Positions 41,734 to 49,890 of a stretch of DNA of 56,100 nt are shown here, one piece after another. Below the pieces are notes generated by a model that was not told the origin of the DNA, made no database searches, and saw only the letters and a program-made list of their open reading frames with translations. Numbering within the stretch: the first letter of the stretch is position 1; each line of letters begins with the position of its first letter. Source of the stretch: Streptomyces violaceorubidus (lineage in GTDB: Bacteria > Actinomycetota > Actinomycetes > Streptomycetales > Streptomycetaceae). The stretch is from the NCBI RefSeq assembly GCF_000717995.1, contig NZ_JODM01000038.1, positions 1 through 56,100 on the forward strand. The letters run 5' to 3'. Both the position numbers and the translations under genes were made by a program.

Positions 41734-44338
41734 GATTCCCCTCGGCGACTGGGTCAACAGCAGCGTCGACTGGCTGCTCGACAACGTCTCCTGGCTCTTC
41801 ACCTTCTTCAAGAGCGTCTTCACCGGCGCCTACGACGGCATCAACGCCCTCCTCCAGGCCCCGGAGCCGCTGCTGCTGGCCGGTATCTTCGCCGTGCTGG
41901 CCTTCTGGCTGCGCGGCACCTTCGCCGGTGTCCTCTCCTTCGTGGGATTCGCCTTCATCGACTCCCTCGGCCTGTGGGAGAACGCGATGGTCACCCTGGC
42001 GCTCCTGCTGGTCGCCACGATCATCGCCCTGGTCGTCTCGGTGCCGGTGGGCATCTGGGCGGCCCGCTCGGACCGGGTGAGCGCCTTCGTCCGGCCGGTC
42101 CTGGACTTCATGCAGACGCTGCCCGCGATGATCTACCTGATCCCCGCGATCCTGTTCTTCGGGACCGGCTCCGCCCCGGGCATCGTGGCCACCCTGATCT
42201 TCGCCCTCGCCCCCGGCGTGCGCATGACCGAGCTGGGCATCCGCCAGGTCGACAAGGAACTGGTCGAGGCCGCGGAGGCGTTCGGCACCACGCCCCGCAA
42301 CACCCTGCTGCGCGTCCAGCTCCCGCTCGCGCTGCCCACGGTGATGGCGGGCGTCAACCAGGTCATCATGCTCGGCCTGTCCATGGCCGCGATCGCCGGC
42401 ATGGTCGGCACCGGCGGCCTCGGCGGCGACGTCATGGAGTCCATCGGCCAGCTCAACGTCGGCCTCGGCGCCGAGGCCGGCGTCGCCATCGTGATCCTGG
42501 CGATCTACCTGGACCGCATGACCAGCGCGCTGGGCACGCACGTCTCCCCGCTGGGCCGCCGCGCCGCCGCCAAGGTACGCGCCGCCAGGGGCCTGAAGAT
42601 CTGGTCCTACCGCCCCCAGCCGCAGATCGCCGTGATCGGCATCGTGATCCTCGCCCTGGTGGCCGGCGGCATGGGCATGTTCGGCGGCACCGACGACGCC
42701 GACCCGGCGGCCGGCGGCAAGAACGTCGGCGCCGGCAAGAAGGTCTCCATCGGCTACATCCCCTGGGACGAGGGCGTCGCCTCCACGTTCCTGTGGAAGG
42801 AGATCCTCGAACAGCGCGGCTTCGAGGTCGAGGCCAAGCAGTTCGAGGCCGGCCCGCTCTACACCGCGCTCGCCCAGGGCACCATCGACTTCCAGACCGA
42901 CTCGTGGCTGCCCACGACCCACGAGCAGTACTGGAAGAAGTACGGCGAGCAACTGGAGGACCTCGGCTCCTGGTACGACCAGACGTCGCTGGAGCTGACC
43001 GTCCCGGCGTACATGAAGGACGTCGACTCCCTGGACGACCTCAAGGGCAGGGCCGACCTCTTCGGCGGGAAGATCACCGGCATCGAGCCCAGTGCCGGCG
43101 AGATGAACCTGCTCAAGAGCAAGGTCCTCAAGGAGTACGGCCTCGACAAGGAGTACAAGGTCGTCGACAGCTCCACGCCGGCGATGCTGGCCGAGCTGAA
43201 GCGGGCCTACAGCAAGCAGGAACCGATCGTCACGACGCTGTGGTCCCCGCACTGGGCGTACAACGACTACAAGCTGAAGAAGCTCAAGGACCCCAAGGGC
43301 GCCTGGGGCAAGGGCGACGGCGTGCACTCGCTGTCGCGCAAGGGCTTCACCGAGGACAACCCGGTCGTGGCCCAGTGGCTGAAGGACTTCTCCATGACGG
43401 AGAAGCAGCTCACCAGCCTGGAGGCCGAGATCAACAAGGCCGGCAAGGGGCAGCAGCAGGACGCCGTCCGCACCTGGCTCAAGGCCAACCCGGGTGTCGT
43501 CGACAAGCTCGCCCCGGTCGGGGGCGGCGCCGGCGCCACCCCCGCCGAGGCCAAGCAGGCCCTCGACGTGGCCTGGTTCCCCTGGGAGGAGGACGTCGCC
43601 GTCACCTACCTGTGGAAGAACGTCCTGGAGCGGCGCGGCTACAGGATGAACCTGAAGCAGATGGACGTCGGCCCGGTCTACACCGGCCTGGCCTCCGGAG
43701 GCATCGACCTCAACTTCGACGCGTGGCTGCCCTACGCCCAGAGCAACTACTGGAACAAGCACAAGGACAACCTCGTCGACCTGGGCACCTGGTACGAGCC
43801 GACCTCCCTGGAGATCGCCGTCCCCTCGTACGTGAAGGACGTCAAGTCCCTCGCGGACCTCAAGGGCAAGAGCGACCTCTTCGACGGGAGGATCATCGGC
43901 ATCGAGCCCGGCACCGGTGAGATGCAGCTGCTGAAGAACGAGGTGCTGCCGGGCTACGGCCTGGAGGACGAGTACGACGTCGTCGACGGCTCGACGCCCG
44001 CGATGCTGGCCGAGCTCAAGCGCGCCCTCGCCAAGAAGGAGCCGGTCGCGGTCACCCTGTGGTCGCCGCACTGGGCCTACAGCGACTACGAGCTGACCAA
44101 GCTGAAGGACCCGAAGAAGGCCTTCGGGGAGGGCAACACGATCCGGACCATCTCCAGCAAGGACTTCCCCGAGCAGTACCCGCAGCTCACGAAGTGGATC
44201 AAGAACTTCAAGATGAGCGAGGACGAGCTGGGCAGCCTGGAGGCCGAGATCAAGGACCGCGGCCAGGGCCAGGAGGAGGAAGCCGTCGCGGCCTGGCTGA
44301 AGGAGCACCCGGACATGGTCGGCCGGATGACCCCGTAG
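41726..44338 (+). CDS. Betaine-type ABC permease fused to two tandem substrate-binding domains
   Basis: 870-residue fusion. Residues 1-330 form the ProW/OpuAB permease with about six to seven membrane helices and the ATPase-contact motif EAAEAFGTTPRNTLLRVQLP. Two OpuAC/ProX-type binding domains follow, about 341-590 and 611-870, joined by a Gly/Ala-rich linker. They are clearly paralogous: PWDEGVAST / PWEEDVAVT, DSWLPTTHEQYW / DAWLPYAQSNYW, and LWSPHWAYND / LWSPHWAYSD, with the aromatic residues that box trimethylammonium groups. GTG 41726 overlaps the ATPase stop. With a homodimeric permease the complete importer would carry four binding domains. A strong terminator follows. Confidence 0.93.
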   Translation: MPRIPLGDWVNSSVDWLLDNVSWLFTFFKSVFTGAYDGINALLQAPEPLLLAGIFAVLAFWLRGTFAGVLSFVGFAFIDSLGLWENAMVTLALLLVATIIALVVSVPVGIWAARSDRVSAFVRPVLDFMQTLPAMIYLIPAILFFGTGSAPGIVATLIFALAPGVRMTELGIRQVDKELVEAAEAFGTTPRNTLLRVQLPLALPTVMAGVNQVIMLGLSMAAIAGMVGTGGLGGDVMESIGQLNVGLGAEAGVAIVILAIYLDRMTSALGTHVSPLGRRAAAKVRAARGLKIWSYRPQPQIAVIGIVILALVAGGMGMFGGTDDADPAAGGKNVGAGKKVSIGYIPWDEGVASTFLWKEILEQRGFEVEAKQFEAGPLYTALAQGTIDFQTDSWLPTTHEQYWKKYGEQLEDLGSWYDQTSLELTVPAYMKDVDSLDDLKGRADLFGGKITGIEPSAGEMNLLKSKVLKEYGLDKEYKVVDSSTPAMLAELKRAYSKQEPIVTTLWSPHWAYNDYKLKKLKDPKGAWGKGDGVHSLSRKGFTEDNPVVAQWLKDFSMTEKQLTSLEAEINKAGKGQQQDAVRTWLKANPGVVDKLAPVGGGAGATPAEAKQALDVAWFPWEEDVAVTYLWKNVLERRGYRMNLKQMDVGPVYTGLASGGIDLNFDAWLPYAQSNYWNKHKDNLVDLGTWYEPTSLEIAVPSYVKDVKSLADLKGKSDLFDGRIIGIEPGTGEMQLLKNEVLPGYGLEDEYDVVDGSTPAMLAELKRALAKKEPVAVTLWSPHWAYSDYELTKLKDPKKAFGEGNTIRTISSKDFPEQYPQLTKWIKNFKMSEDELGSLEAEIKDRGQGQEEEAVAAWLKEHPDMVGRMTP

Positions 44339-44739
44339 CGGCGCGGTACCCGACGATCCTCACCCGAGGGGTGGGCCCGGTGGCGTCTCCTGACGGCGCG
44401 CCGCCGGGCCCACCCCTCGGGTCGTTCCCGGATGGGACACGGTGGGAATCCGGCCAACCACGGAGCGCCAAGTCCCGGCCCGAGCAGCCCGCGACCGGGG
44501 CGCGGGGGACCGGGGGGAACATGCGGGAGCGTCCACGCCTTGAACCGATAGAGCACGCGGAGCCACCGGGCGATGGCGAGAAATGTGAGATCCCGGCCAC
44601 CGCACCGTGACATCGATGTGACGGCCGCGTGAAACGGTTTGCCGAACATGCGTAGGGTGCAGAGAGCTCATCAGGAGGACCGCGCCCCGCACCGGGCGCG
44701 GTGACGGTACGACGACGGGTGAAGGAGGGAGCCGGAGCG
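44339..44739. other. 401-bp intergenic region before the XRE-cupin gene
   Basis: The importer terminator occupies the first part. The rest has no supported gene. A weak promoter TGAAAC (44630-44635), 17 bases, TAGGGT (44653-44658) would serve the regulator gene, with AAGGAGG at 44722-44728. A short palindrome ACATCGATGT lies near 44611-44620. Confidence 0.4.
44362..44422 (+). terminator. 19-bp perfect hairpin after the betaine importer
   Basis: ACCCGAGGGGTGGGCCCGG (44362-44380) is perfectly complementary to 44404-44422, with a 23-base loop that can itself pair in part. It starts 23 bases after the stop codon. Confidence 0.8.
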
Positions 44740-45309
44740 ATGGGCGACCACAAAGATCAGCACCTCCGGGTGGGCGCGGCCGTACGGCGGCGGCGCCGGG
44801 ACCTCGAACTCACCCTCGCCGTGGTGTCCGAGCGCAGCGGCCTGTCCGTGCCCTTCCTGAGCCAGATCGAGAACGACCGGGCGCGGCCCAGCCAGACCTC
44901 CCTGGAGAAGGTGGCCGACGCCCTGCGCACCACCGCCGTCGAACTGCTCGCCGCCGCCGACCCCGCGTGCAGCGTCGACGTGGTCCGTGCCGAGGACCCC
45001 GACCCCGAGTTGGCACCCAGGGTGCGCTCCCTGGTGCGCGGGCACCACCAGATGCACGCCTCCGAGTTCACCGGCGACCATGACGCCGGGCGGGAACTGC
45101 AGTACCGCAACGACCAGTTGATGTTCGTCGCCGAGGGCGCCGTGGAGATCGAGGCCGAGGGCCGCGCCTACCGGCTCGGGCGGGGCGACACGCTGTACCT
45201 CACCGGAGGGGTGCGGCACCGCTGGCGGGCCACCGTGCCGGACACCCGGCTGATCGTCGTCGCCGTCGCCGAGCACATCGAGGCGGTCCGGGAAGGACCC
45301 CGCCGGTGA
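44740..45309 (+). CDS. XRE-cupin transcriptional regulator
   Basis: 189-residue regulator with an N-terminal XRE helix-turn-helix (VGAAVRRRRRDLELTLAVVSERSGLSVPFLSQIENDRARPS spread over residues 10-50). A C-terminal cupin follows (about 110-175, QLMFVAEGAVEIEAEGRAYRLGRGDTLYLTGGVRHRW), which would sense a small ligand. ATG 44740 is used; GTG 44701 is in frame and would add 13 residues but places AAGGAGG inside the gene. It follows the betaine importer and precedes the BtuF-like gene by 10 bases, so it may control either. The effector is unknown. Confidence 0.9.
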   Translation: MGDHKDQHLRVGAAVRRRRRDLELTLAVVSERSGLSVPFLSQIENDRARPSQTSLEKVADALRTTAVELLAAADPACSVDVVRAEDPDPELAPRVRSLVRGHHQMHASEFTGDHDAGRELQYRNDQLMFVAEGAVEIEAEGRAYRLGRGDTLYLTGGVRHRWRATVPDTRLIVVAVAEHIEAVREGPRR

Positions 45310-45319
45310 GGGCCTGCCG

Positions 45320-46039
45320 GTGAGGGTGGTCTCGCTGGTGCCGTCGCTGACCGAGGCGGTGGCACGCACCCTCCCCGGGGCGCTGATCGGCGCCACCGAC
45401 TGGTGCACCCACCCGGCCGGCCTCGACGTGGTCCGCGTCGGCGGCACCAAGAACCCGAAGACCGAGCGGGTCCTCGCCCTCGCCCCCGACCTGGTTGTCG
45501 CCAACGAGGAGGAGAACCGCGCCCCCGACCTCGACGCCCTGCGTGCGGCGGGCGTCGAGGTGCTGGTGACCGAGGTGCGCACCGTCCCGCAGGCCTTCAC
45601 CGAACTGGACCGGGTGCTGACCGCCTGCGGTGCCCGCTCCCGGCCCCGCTGGCTGGACGAGGCGCAGGCCGCCTGGAGCGACCCGCCCGCCCCCGAGCGG
45701 CGCGCCACGGCCGTCGTGCCGATCTGGCGCAGGCCCTGGATGGTGCTGGGCCGCGACACCTTCGCCGGGGACCTCCTGGCCCGCCTCGGCGTCGACCACC
45801 TGTACGCCACCCACACCGAGCGCTACCCGAAGGTCCCCGTGGACGAACTGCGGGCGGCCGGCCCGGACGTCGTGGTGCTCCCGGACGAGCCGTACCGCTT
45901 CACCGCCGACGACGGCCCGGAGGCCTTCCCCGGCCTGCCCTGCGCCCTCGTCGACGGGCGGTACCTCACGTGGTACGGGCCGTCACTGGCCGAGGCGCCC
46001 CGGGCGCTGGCCGCGGCCCTGCGAGCAGCACACCGCTGA
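45320..46039 (+). CDS. BtuF-like helical-backbone metal/cobalamin-receptor protein without signal peptide
   Basis: 239-residue protein of the periplasmic-binding BtuF/FhuD fold: RVVSLVPSLTEAV at the start, GGTKNPKTERVLALAPDLVVANEEEN, and LGVDHLYATHTERYPKVPVDELRAAGPDVVVLPDEPY. It has no signal peptide or lipobox: GTG 45320 starts directly with the first beta strand and no in-frame upstream extension is hydrophobic. It is therefore predicted to be cytosolic, which is odd for this fold but is seen in stand-alone cobalamin-binding proteins. It is 10 bases behind the XRE-cupin gene, and its last 74 bases overlap tail-to-tail with the transporter gene on the other strand. Confidence 0.82.
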   Translation: MRVVSLVPSLTEAVARTLPGALIGATDWCTHPAGLDVVRVGGTKNPKTERVLALAPDLVVANEEENRAPDLDALRAAGVEVLVTEVRTVPQAFTELDRVLTACGARSRPRWLDEAQAAWSDPPAPERRATAVVPIWRRPWMVLGRDTFAGDLLARLGVDHLYATHTERYPKVPVDELRAAGPDVVVLPDEPYRFTADDGPEAFPGLPCALVDGRYLTWYGPSLAEAPRALAAALRAAHR

Positions 46040-47150
46040 GCAGGCCCCGGACCGTCCGCACGGCGGCGACGGCCCAGGCGGCGACGAGCAGGGCGTACAG
46101 GGCGACGGCGAGCCCGTCGTAGACGACCAGTCCCGTCTCGCGGGCCAGCGTCTCGGCGCCGGTGACACAGGTGCCCACCGGGAAGGTGAAGGACCACCAC
46201 GTCATCGAGAAGCCCATGCCCACCCGGAGGGCCCGCACGACGTGCGCGGCGGCGAGGGCCAGCCACATCAGGGCGAAGCCCGTCACGGGCACCCCGTACA
46301 GCACGGCGAAGACGGAGAACCCCTCGGCGTACGGCCCCGGCAGGACGCCCGGCGCCACGTCCGCGAACTTCCCCACGGCGGTCGTCGACTGGCCGAGCGG
46401 GCCGAGGACGAGGAACAGCGACGGGGTGAGCGCGAGGGGCAGCGGGCCGCCGGTGAGCAGCCTGCCGAAGATCACCGGCAGCGTCACCAGCGTCGCGAAC
46501 AGACTGACCCCGAACATCGCGACGCACGCGAGCAGCAGCGTCTGCCGGGGCTCTCCCGCCGGGAGGTGCGGGACCAGCAGCGGACCGACGGCCGCGGACA
46601 CCATCGGTGCGACGAGCGGCAGCAGCCACACGGGGCTGGCCCGGCCCGGCTCGATGCGGTGGCGCACGGCCATCAGGTACGGCACGGCGACCGCCGCCGT
46701 GAGCCCGATCACCGTACCGGCGGTGAACAGCACGGTGTCCAGGGCGAGCGCGGCCGAGGTGCCGATCCAGTCCCGGCCGAGGGCCAGGGCGCCGCCGCCG
46801 ACCGCCAGCAGGGCCATCGACAGGCAGCCGTAGAACGGGGCCGCGGCCGGGTCCAGGAGGTGGGCGCGAGCCTGGTCGCGGTGGTGGCGCCAGTGCAGCG
46901 ACCGGGCGATCAGGAGCACCGCCAGCAGGAGGAGGGACAGCGCCCAGACCGCGGTGCACACGGTACGCAGGCCGGGCATGTGCCCGGGGAGAGCGGCCCC
47001 CGCCGTACCGACGATGGCGGTGCCCATGACGCAGGCGTACCAGTTGGGCCCGAGATGACGGAGGGCCGGGACCCGCCGTACGGCCGGGCCGGCGGGGGGC
47101 GAGGGGGCGGGCCCGGGGACGGGAGAGCGGTGCTGGGCTGCGGTGACCAT
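45966..47150 (-). CDS. TDT-family (tellurite resistance/C4-dicarboxylate or sulfite type) membrane transporter
   Basis: 394-residue integral membrane protein with about ten hydrophobic helices, starting GPNWYACVMGTAIVG near residue 34. This segment is the hallmark of the TehA/Mae1/SSU1 family of anion channels and transporters. MGFSMTWWSFTFPVGTCVTG near residue 320 is a second conserved block. The first 30 residues are Pro/Ser-rich. ATG 47150 has GGTGGAG upstream. It is divergent from a LysR gene by 70 bases, a usual arrangement of a LysR regulator and its target. The 3' end overlaps the BtuF-like gene on the other strand. Confidence 0.87.
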   Translation of the reverse strand: MVTAAQHRSPVPGPAPSPPAGPAVRRVPALRHLGPNWYACVMGTAIVGTAGAALPGHMPGLRTVCTAVWALSLLLLAVLLIARSLHWRHHRDQARAHLLDPAAAPFYGCLSMALLAVGGGALALGRDWIGTSAALALDTVLFTAGTVIGLTAAVAVPYLMAVRHRIEPGRASPVWLLPLVAPMVSAAVGPLLVPHLPAGEPRQTLLLACVAMFGVSLFATLVTLPVIFGRLLTGGPLPLALTPSLFLVLGPLGQSTTAVGKFADVAPGVLPGPYAEGFSVFAVLYGVPVTGFALMWLALAAAHVVRALRVGMGFSMTWWSFTFPVGTCVTGAETLARETGLVVYDGLAVALYALLVAAWAVAAVRTVRGLLSGVLLAGPRPAPGAPRPVTARTT

Positions 47151-47191
47151 GACTCCACCGTCCCGGCGGACGGAGCCCCTGACCAGGGAGC

Positions 47192-47209
47192 ATGTCCCTA
47201 TGAGGGCAT
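47192..47209. promoter_or_regulatory. Candidate LysR-type operator in the transporter/LysR interval
   Basis: ATGTCCCTATGAGGGCAT is an imperfect inverted repeat (ATGtCCC / GGGCAT) in the 70-bp divergent interval. It overlaps the -10 region of the LysR gene. Confidence 0.45.
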
Positions 47210-47214
47210 AAGCT
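47209..47214 (+). promoter_or_regulatory. -10 box of a probable leaderless LysR transcript
   Basis: TAAGCT ends 6 bases before ATG 47221. The intervening GGAGTT could also serve as a ribosome binding site if transcription started earlier. Confidence 0.4.
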
Positions 47215-47220
47215 GGAGTT

Positions 47221-48192
47221 ATGGGCAGGAGTACGGCGAGCGGGGCGGGGAGCGGCGTGGGCGGCACAGAGGCGGGGCAAGAGGGCCGGCCGCGGCCCGC
47301 TGCGGGCCTGGCGCACCGGGTGCCCGACCTCGGCGCGATGGAGCTGCTGCTGGCGGTGGCGCGCCTGGGCAGCCTCGGCGGGGCGGCGCGCGAACTGGGC
47401 ATCACGCAGCCGGCCGCCAGCAGCCGCATCCGCTCGATGGAACGGCAGCTGGGCGTCGCCCTGGTGGACCGCTCGCCGCGCGGTTCCCGGCTCACCGACG
47501 CGGGCGCGCTGGTCACGGACTGGGCGCGGCGGATCATGGAGGCCGCCGAGGCGTTCGACGCGGGCGCGCAGGCGCTGCGGGACCGGCGGGACTCGCGGCT
47601 GCGGGTCGCGGCGAGCATGACGATCGCCGAGTACCTGCTGCCGGGCTGGCTGGTCGCGCTGCGCACACAGCTGCCGGACACGGCGGTGTCGCTGCTGGCG
47701 GGCAACTCGGCGGCGGTGGCCGAGCGGCTGCTGGCCGGCGAGGCCGACCTCGGCTTCGTGGAGGGGGTGAGTGTGCCGACCGGCCTCGACTCCGCCGTCA
47801 TCGGCCACGACCGGCTCATCGTCGTGACCGCGCCGGGCCACCCCTGGGCCCGGCGCGGGCGCCCGCTGGAGGCGGCGGAGCTGGCGGCCACCCCGCTGAT
47901 CCTGCGCGAGAAGGGCTCGGGCACCCGGCAGGTCCTGGACGCGGCGCTGGGCGGTCTGGCCCGCCCCCTGATCGAACTGTCCTCGACCACGGCCGTGAAG
48001 GCGGCCGCGGTGGGCGGCGCCGGGCCCTCCGTCCTCAGCGAACTCGCCGTCGGCGAGGAACTGACCACCCGGCGCCTGGTGAGCGTCCCCGTGGCGGACG
48101 TCGTCCTGGCCCGCGACCTGCGAGCGGTGTGGCCCACCGGCCACCGCCCCACCGGCCCGGCCCGCCAACTGCTGTCCCTGACCCGGGCGTAG
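47221..48192 (+). CDS. LysR-family transcriptional regulator
   Basis: 323-residue LysR regulator. A Gly/Ser/Arg-rich leader (residues 1-33) precedes the helix-turn-helix (LGAMELLLAVARLGSLGGAARELGITQPAASSRIRSMERQLG over residues 37-78). The substrate-binding domain begins LRVAASMTIAEYLLPGWL. The long N-terminal leader makes the start uncertain, since GTG at codon 34 would give the usual family length. It is divergent from the TDT transporter, the probable target. Its stop codon lies inside the first unit of a tandem repeat. Confidence 0.92.
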   Translation: MGRSTASGAGSGVGGTEAGQEGRPRPAAGLAHRVPDLGAMELLLAVARLGSLGGAARELGITQPAASSRIRSMERQLGVALVDRSPRGSRLTDAGALVTDWARRIMEAAEAFDAGAQALRDRRDSRLRVAASMTIAEYLLPGWLVALRTQLPDTAVSLLAGNSAAVAERLLAGEADLGFVEGVSVPTGLDSAVIGHDRLIVVTAPGHPWARRGRPLEAAELAATPLILREKGSGTRQVLDAALGGLARPLIELSSTTAVKAAAVGGAGPSVLSELAVGEELTTRRLVSVPVADVVLARDLRAVWPTGHRPTGPARQLLSLTRA

Positions 48193-48262
48193 GCGGGCCG
48201 CCCCGGGCGTAGCGGGCCGTCCCGGGCGTAGCGGGCCGCCTCGGGCGTAGGCGGGCCGCCTC
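48185..48262 (+). repeat. Four tandem 19/20-bp repeats after the LysR gene
   Basis: Units GGGCGTAG(G)CGGGCCGYCYC lie at 48185-48204, 48205-48223, 48224-48242 and 48243-48262. They differ only in a G insertion and two C/T positions. The first unit contains the LysR stop codon (TAG), and every unit repeats it. Confidence 0.88.
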
Positions 48263-48486
48263 GGCGAGCGGTTCACACCGGCGCCGGCACCGGCCGCCGC
48301 GATCGGGGCGATGCCGACCCGGTGGGGTCTCGACGTCGCCGGGGCGGTGCCGTGCCGGTCGGTGTCGGGTGGGTTGGGGGCGCCGTCGGGTCGCTCAGCG
48401 TGCTCAGTCCGCTGCCGCCGCGTTCACCAGGGCGTGCATCACGCGTGTGTCCTCGCCCATCTCCGGGTGCCACTGGACGCCGATGC
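48263..48486. other. Intergenic region containing one copy of an 83-bp duplication
   Basis: There is no gene of its own. 48401-48483 is an extra copy of the 3' end of the peptidase C26 gene (see the repeat entry). The remaining bases 48263-48400 are GC-rich without recognised signals. Confidence 0.6.
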
Positions 48487-48566
48487 TCAGTCCGCTGCCG
48501 CCGCGTTCACCAGGGCGTGCATCACGCGTGTGTCCTCGCCCATCTCCGGGTGCCACTGGACGCCGA
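48401..48566. repeat. Perfect 83-bp tandem duplication of the end of the peptidase C26 gene
   Basis: Copy 1 (48401-48483) and copy 2 (48484-48566) are identical over 83 bases and directly adjacent. Copy 2 includes the last 26 codons and the stop codon of the leftward gene, so the protein is unchanged. Copy 1 is a detached tail with no start. It is either a recent slippage/unequal-crossover event or an assembly error. Confidence 0.93.
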
Positions 48567-49059
48567 ACATCTCCTCCGGTACGGCACCGGCGTACCGCGT
48601 CCCCGGCACCGGACGGACCAGGTGGCCGCCGAACACGCCCACCGCCTCGGCGTGCCCCTCGATGTGCTGGACCAGGGTGCCGCCCAGGGCGACGTTGAGC
48701 AGTTGCATGCCCCGGCATACGCCCAGCAACGGCACGCCCGCGGCCAGGGCCGCCCCGATGAGCGCCAGCTCCCAGGTGTCCCGGGCCCGGGCCGGCGGGC
48801 CGGTGCGCGGATCGGGCTCGGCGCCGTAACGGACCGGCTCCACGTCCGGGCCGCCCGCGATCACCAGCCCGTCGACGCGGGCGACGGCCGCGGCGGCGTG
48901 CTCCGGCGCGTCCGGCGGGAGCATCGCGGCCAGCCCGCCCGCCCGCTGCACCAGCCGCGGATACCCGGCCGGCAGCAGCGCCGCCTCCAGCTCCCACACG
49001 CCCCAGCGCGCCCCGGACTCCAGATACGTACTGACACCGATCAGCGGCCGGTCGGCCAT
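48487..49059 (-). CDS. Peptidase C26 / class I glutamine amidotransferase-like gamma-glutamyl hydrolase (PuuD type)
   Basis: 190-residue class I amidotransferase-fold enzyme predicted to hydrolyse gamma-glutamyl amides, like PuuD. It has GVSTYLESG near the start, PDVEPVRYG, nucleophile C115 in LLGVCRGMQLLN, and the catalytic His-Glu in WHPEMGED (H170, E172). ATG 49059 has GGAGG five bases upstream; a TTG further upstream is not needed. It is read leftward, 63 bases behind the GntR gene, and diverges from the glnA4-type operon through it. In context it would release glutamate from gamma-glutamyl intermediates. The gene is shorter than E. coli PuuD (about 250 residues). Confidence 0.88.
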   Translation of the reverse strand: MADRPLIGVSTYLESGARWGVWELEAALLPAGYPRLVQRAGGLAAMLPPDAPEHAAAAVARVDGLVIAGGPDVEPVRYGAEPDPRTGPPARARDTWELALIGAALAAGVPLLGVCRGMQLLNVALGGTLVQHIEGHAEAVGVFGGHLVRPVPGTRYAGAVPEEMFGVQWHPEMGEDTRVMHALVNAAAAD

Positions 49060-49075
49060 CCGTCCTCCAGACAAT

Positions 49076-49095
49076 GAACCGTTCCCATACCTTTG
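49076..49095. promoter_or_regulatory. Candidate GntR site upstream of the peptidase C26 gene
   Basis: AACCGTTCCCATACCTTTG (49077-49095) shares GTTCCC and ATACCTT with the intergenic site at 49891-49910, with the two parts 4 bases closer. Both lie in promoter positions of genes of the same cluster. Confidence 0.4.
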
Positions 49096-49122
49096 CCGGA
49101 GGGCACGGTCGCGGCAAGGCGG

Positions 49123-49866
49123 TCAGGTCAGGAACCCGCGCAGCAGCGCCGCCGTCCCCGCACAGTGCTCCCGCGCGATCTCCCGAGCCGCGTCCGCGTC
49201 CCCGTCGAGCACCGCCGCCACCAGCGCGGCGTGCTGGCGCTGGGAGTGCTCCAGGTTGCGCACCAGCAGCGGGATGCAGTCCAGCAGGTCGTTGAGGGTG
49301 GCACGGACGGCCGCGTACTGCGCCGCCAGCGCCGGTGAGCCGCACAGCTCCGCCAGGGTGAGGTGCAGCATCGTGTCCCGCCGCCGGTACTGCGCCAGCG
49401 GCGCGTCCCGGGTGCCGGTCAGTGCCGCGCCCAGCCGCTCCGCCCCCGCGTCCGTCAGCCCGTGCGCCGCGCACAGCCCGACCGCGCCCACCTCCAGCAC
49501 CTCCCGGAAGCGCAGCACGTCCTCGATGTCCACCCCCGCCACCCGGCGCCGCAGTTCGTCCTCGCCGGCCGCGTCCGCGCGGGCCAGCACGAACGTTCCG
49601 CCGTAGCGCCCGCGCCGCGCCTCGACCAGCCCCTGCTCCTGGAGCACCCGCAGCACCTCGCGCAGCGTCACCCGGCTGATCCCCAGCCGCTCCGCCAGCT
49701 CCCGCTCGGCCGGCAGCCGCTCGCCGCCCGCCACCAGGCCCAGCCGGACGACCTGGAGGATCTGCTTCAGCGCCTCCTCGAAGCCGTTCCCGGCCCGCAC
49801 CGGTCGCAGCACCGGCGCCAGCCGGTCCGTCACGCTCCCGGCACTCCCGCCGGATTCCTCCCGCAC
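49123..49866 (-). CDS. GntR-family (FadR/FCD type) transcriptional regulator
   Basis: 247-residue regulator. The winged helix-turn-helix (GGERLPAERELAERLGISRVTLREVLRVLQEQGLVEARRGRYGG over about residues 47-90) is followed by an all-helical FCD effector domain with DTMLHLTL as part of the metal/ligand pocket. GTG 49866 is taken; an upstream TTG would add seven Gly/Arg residues. It lies between the leftward peptidase C26 gene, probably cotranscribed, and the divergent glutamine-synthetase-like gene, and so is the likely regulator of the cluster. Confidence 0.9.
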   Translation of the reverse strand: MREESGGSAGSVTDRLAPVLRPVRAGNGFEEALKQILQVVRLGLVAGGERLPAERELAERLGISRVTLREVLRVLQEQGLVEARRGRYGGTFVLARADAAGEDELRRRVAGVDIEDVLRFREVLEVGAVGLCAAHGLTDAGAERLGAALTGTRDAPLAQYRRRDTMLHLTLAELCGSPALAAQYAAVRATLNDLLDCIPLLVRNLEHSQRQHAALVAAVLDGDADAAREIAREHCAGTAALLRGFLT

Positions 49867-49890
49867 GCGGCCGCGCCCCCTTCCCAACCA

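Noticed and set aside
45630..48212. 860-codon plus-strand frame through the TDT transporter and LysR genes
   Set aside because: It is a shadow frame with Arg/Gly/Pro-rich sequence; the transporter on the minus strand and LysR in another plus frame account for the region.
48185..48262. CRISPR-like repeat array
   Set aside because: The units are directly adjacent without spacers, and no cas genes are present; it is a minisatellite.
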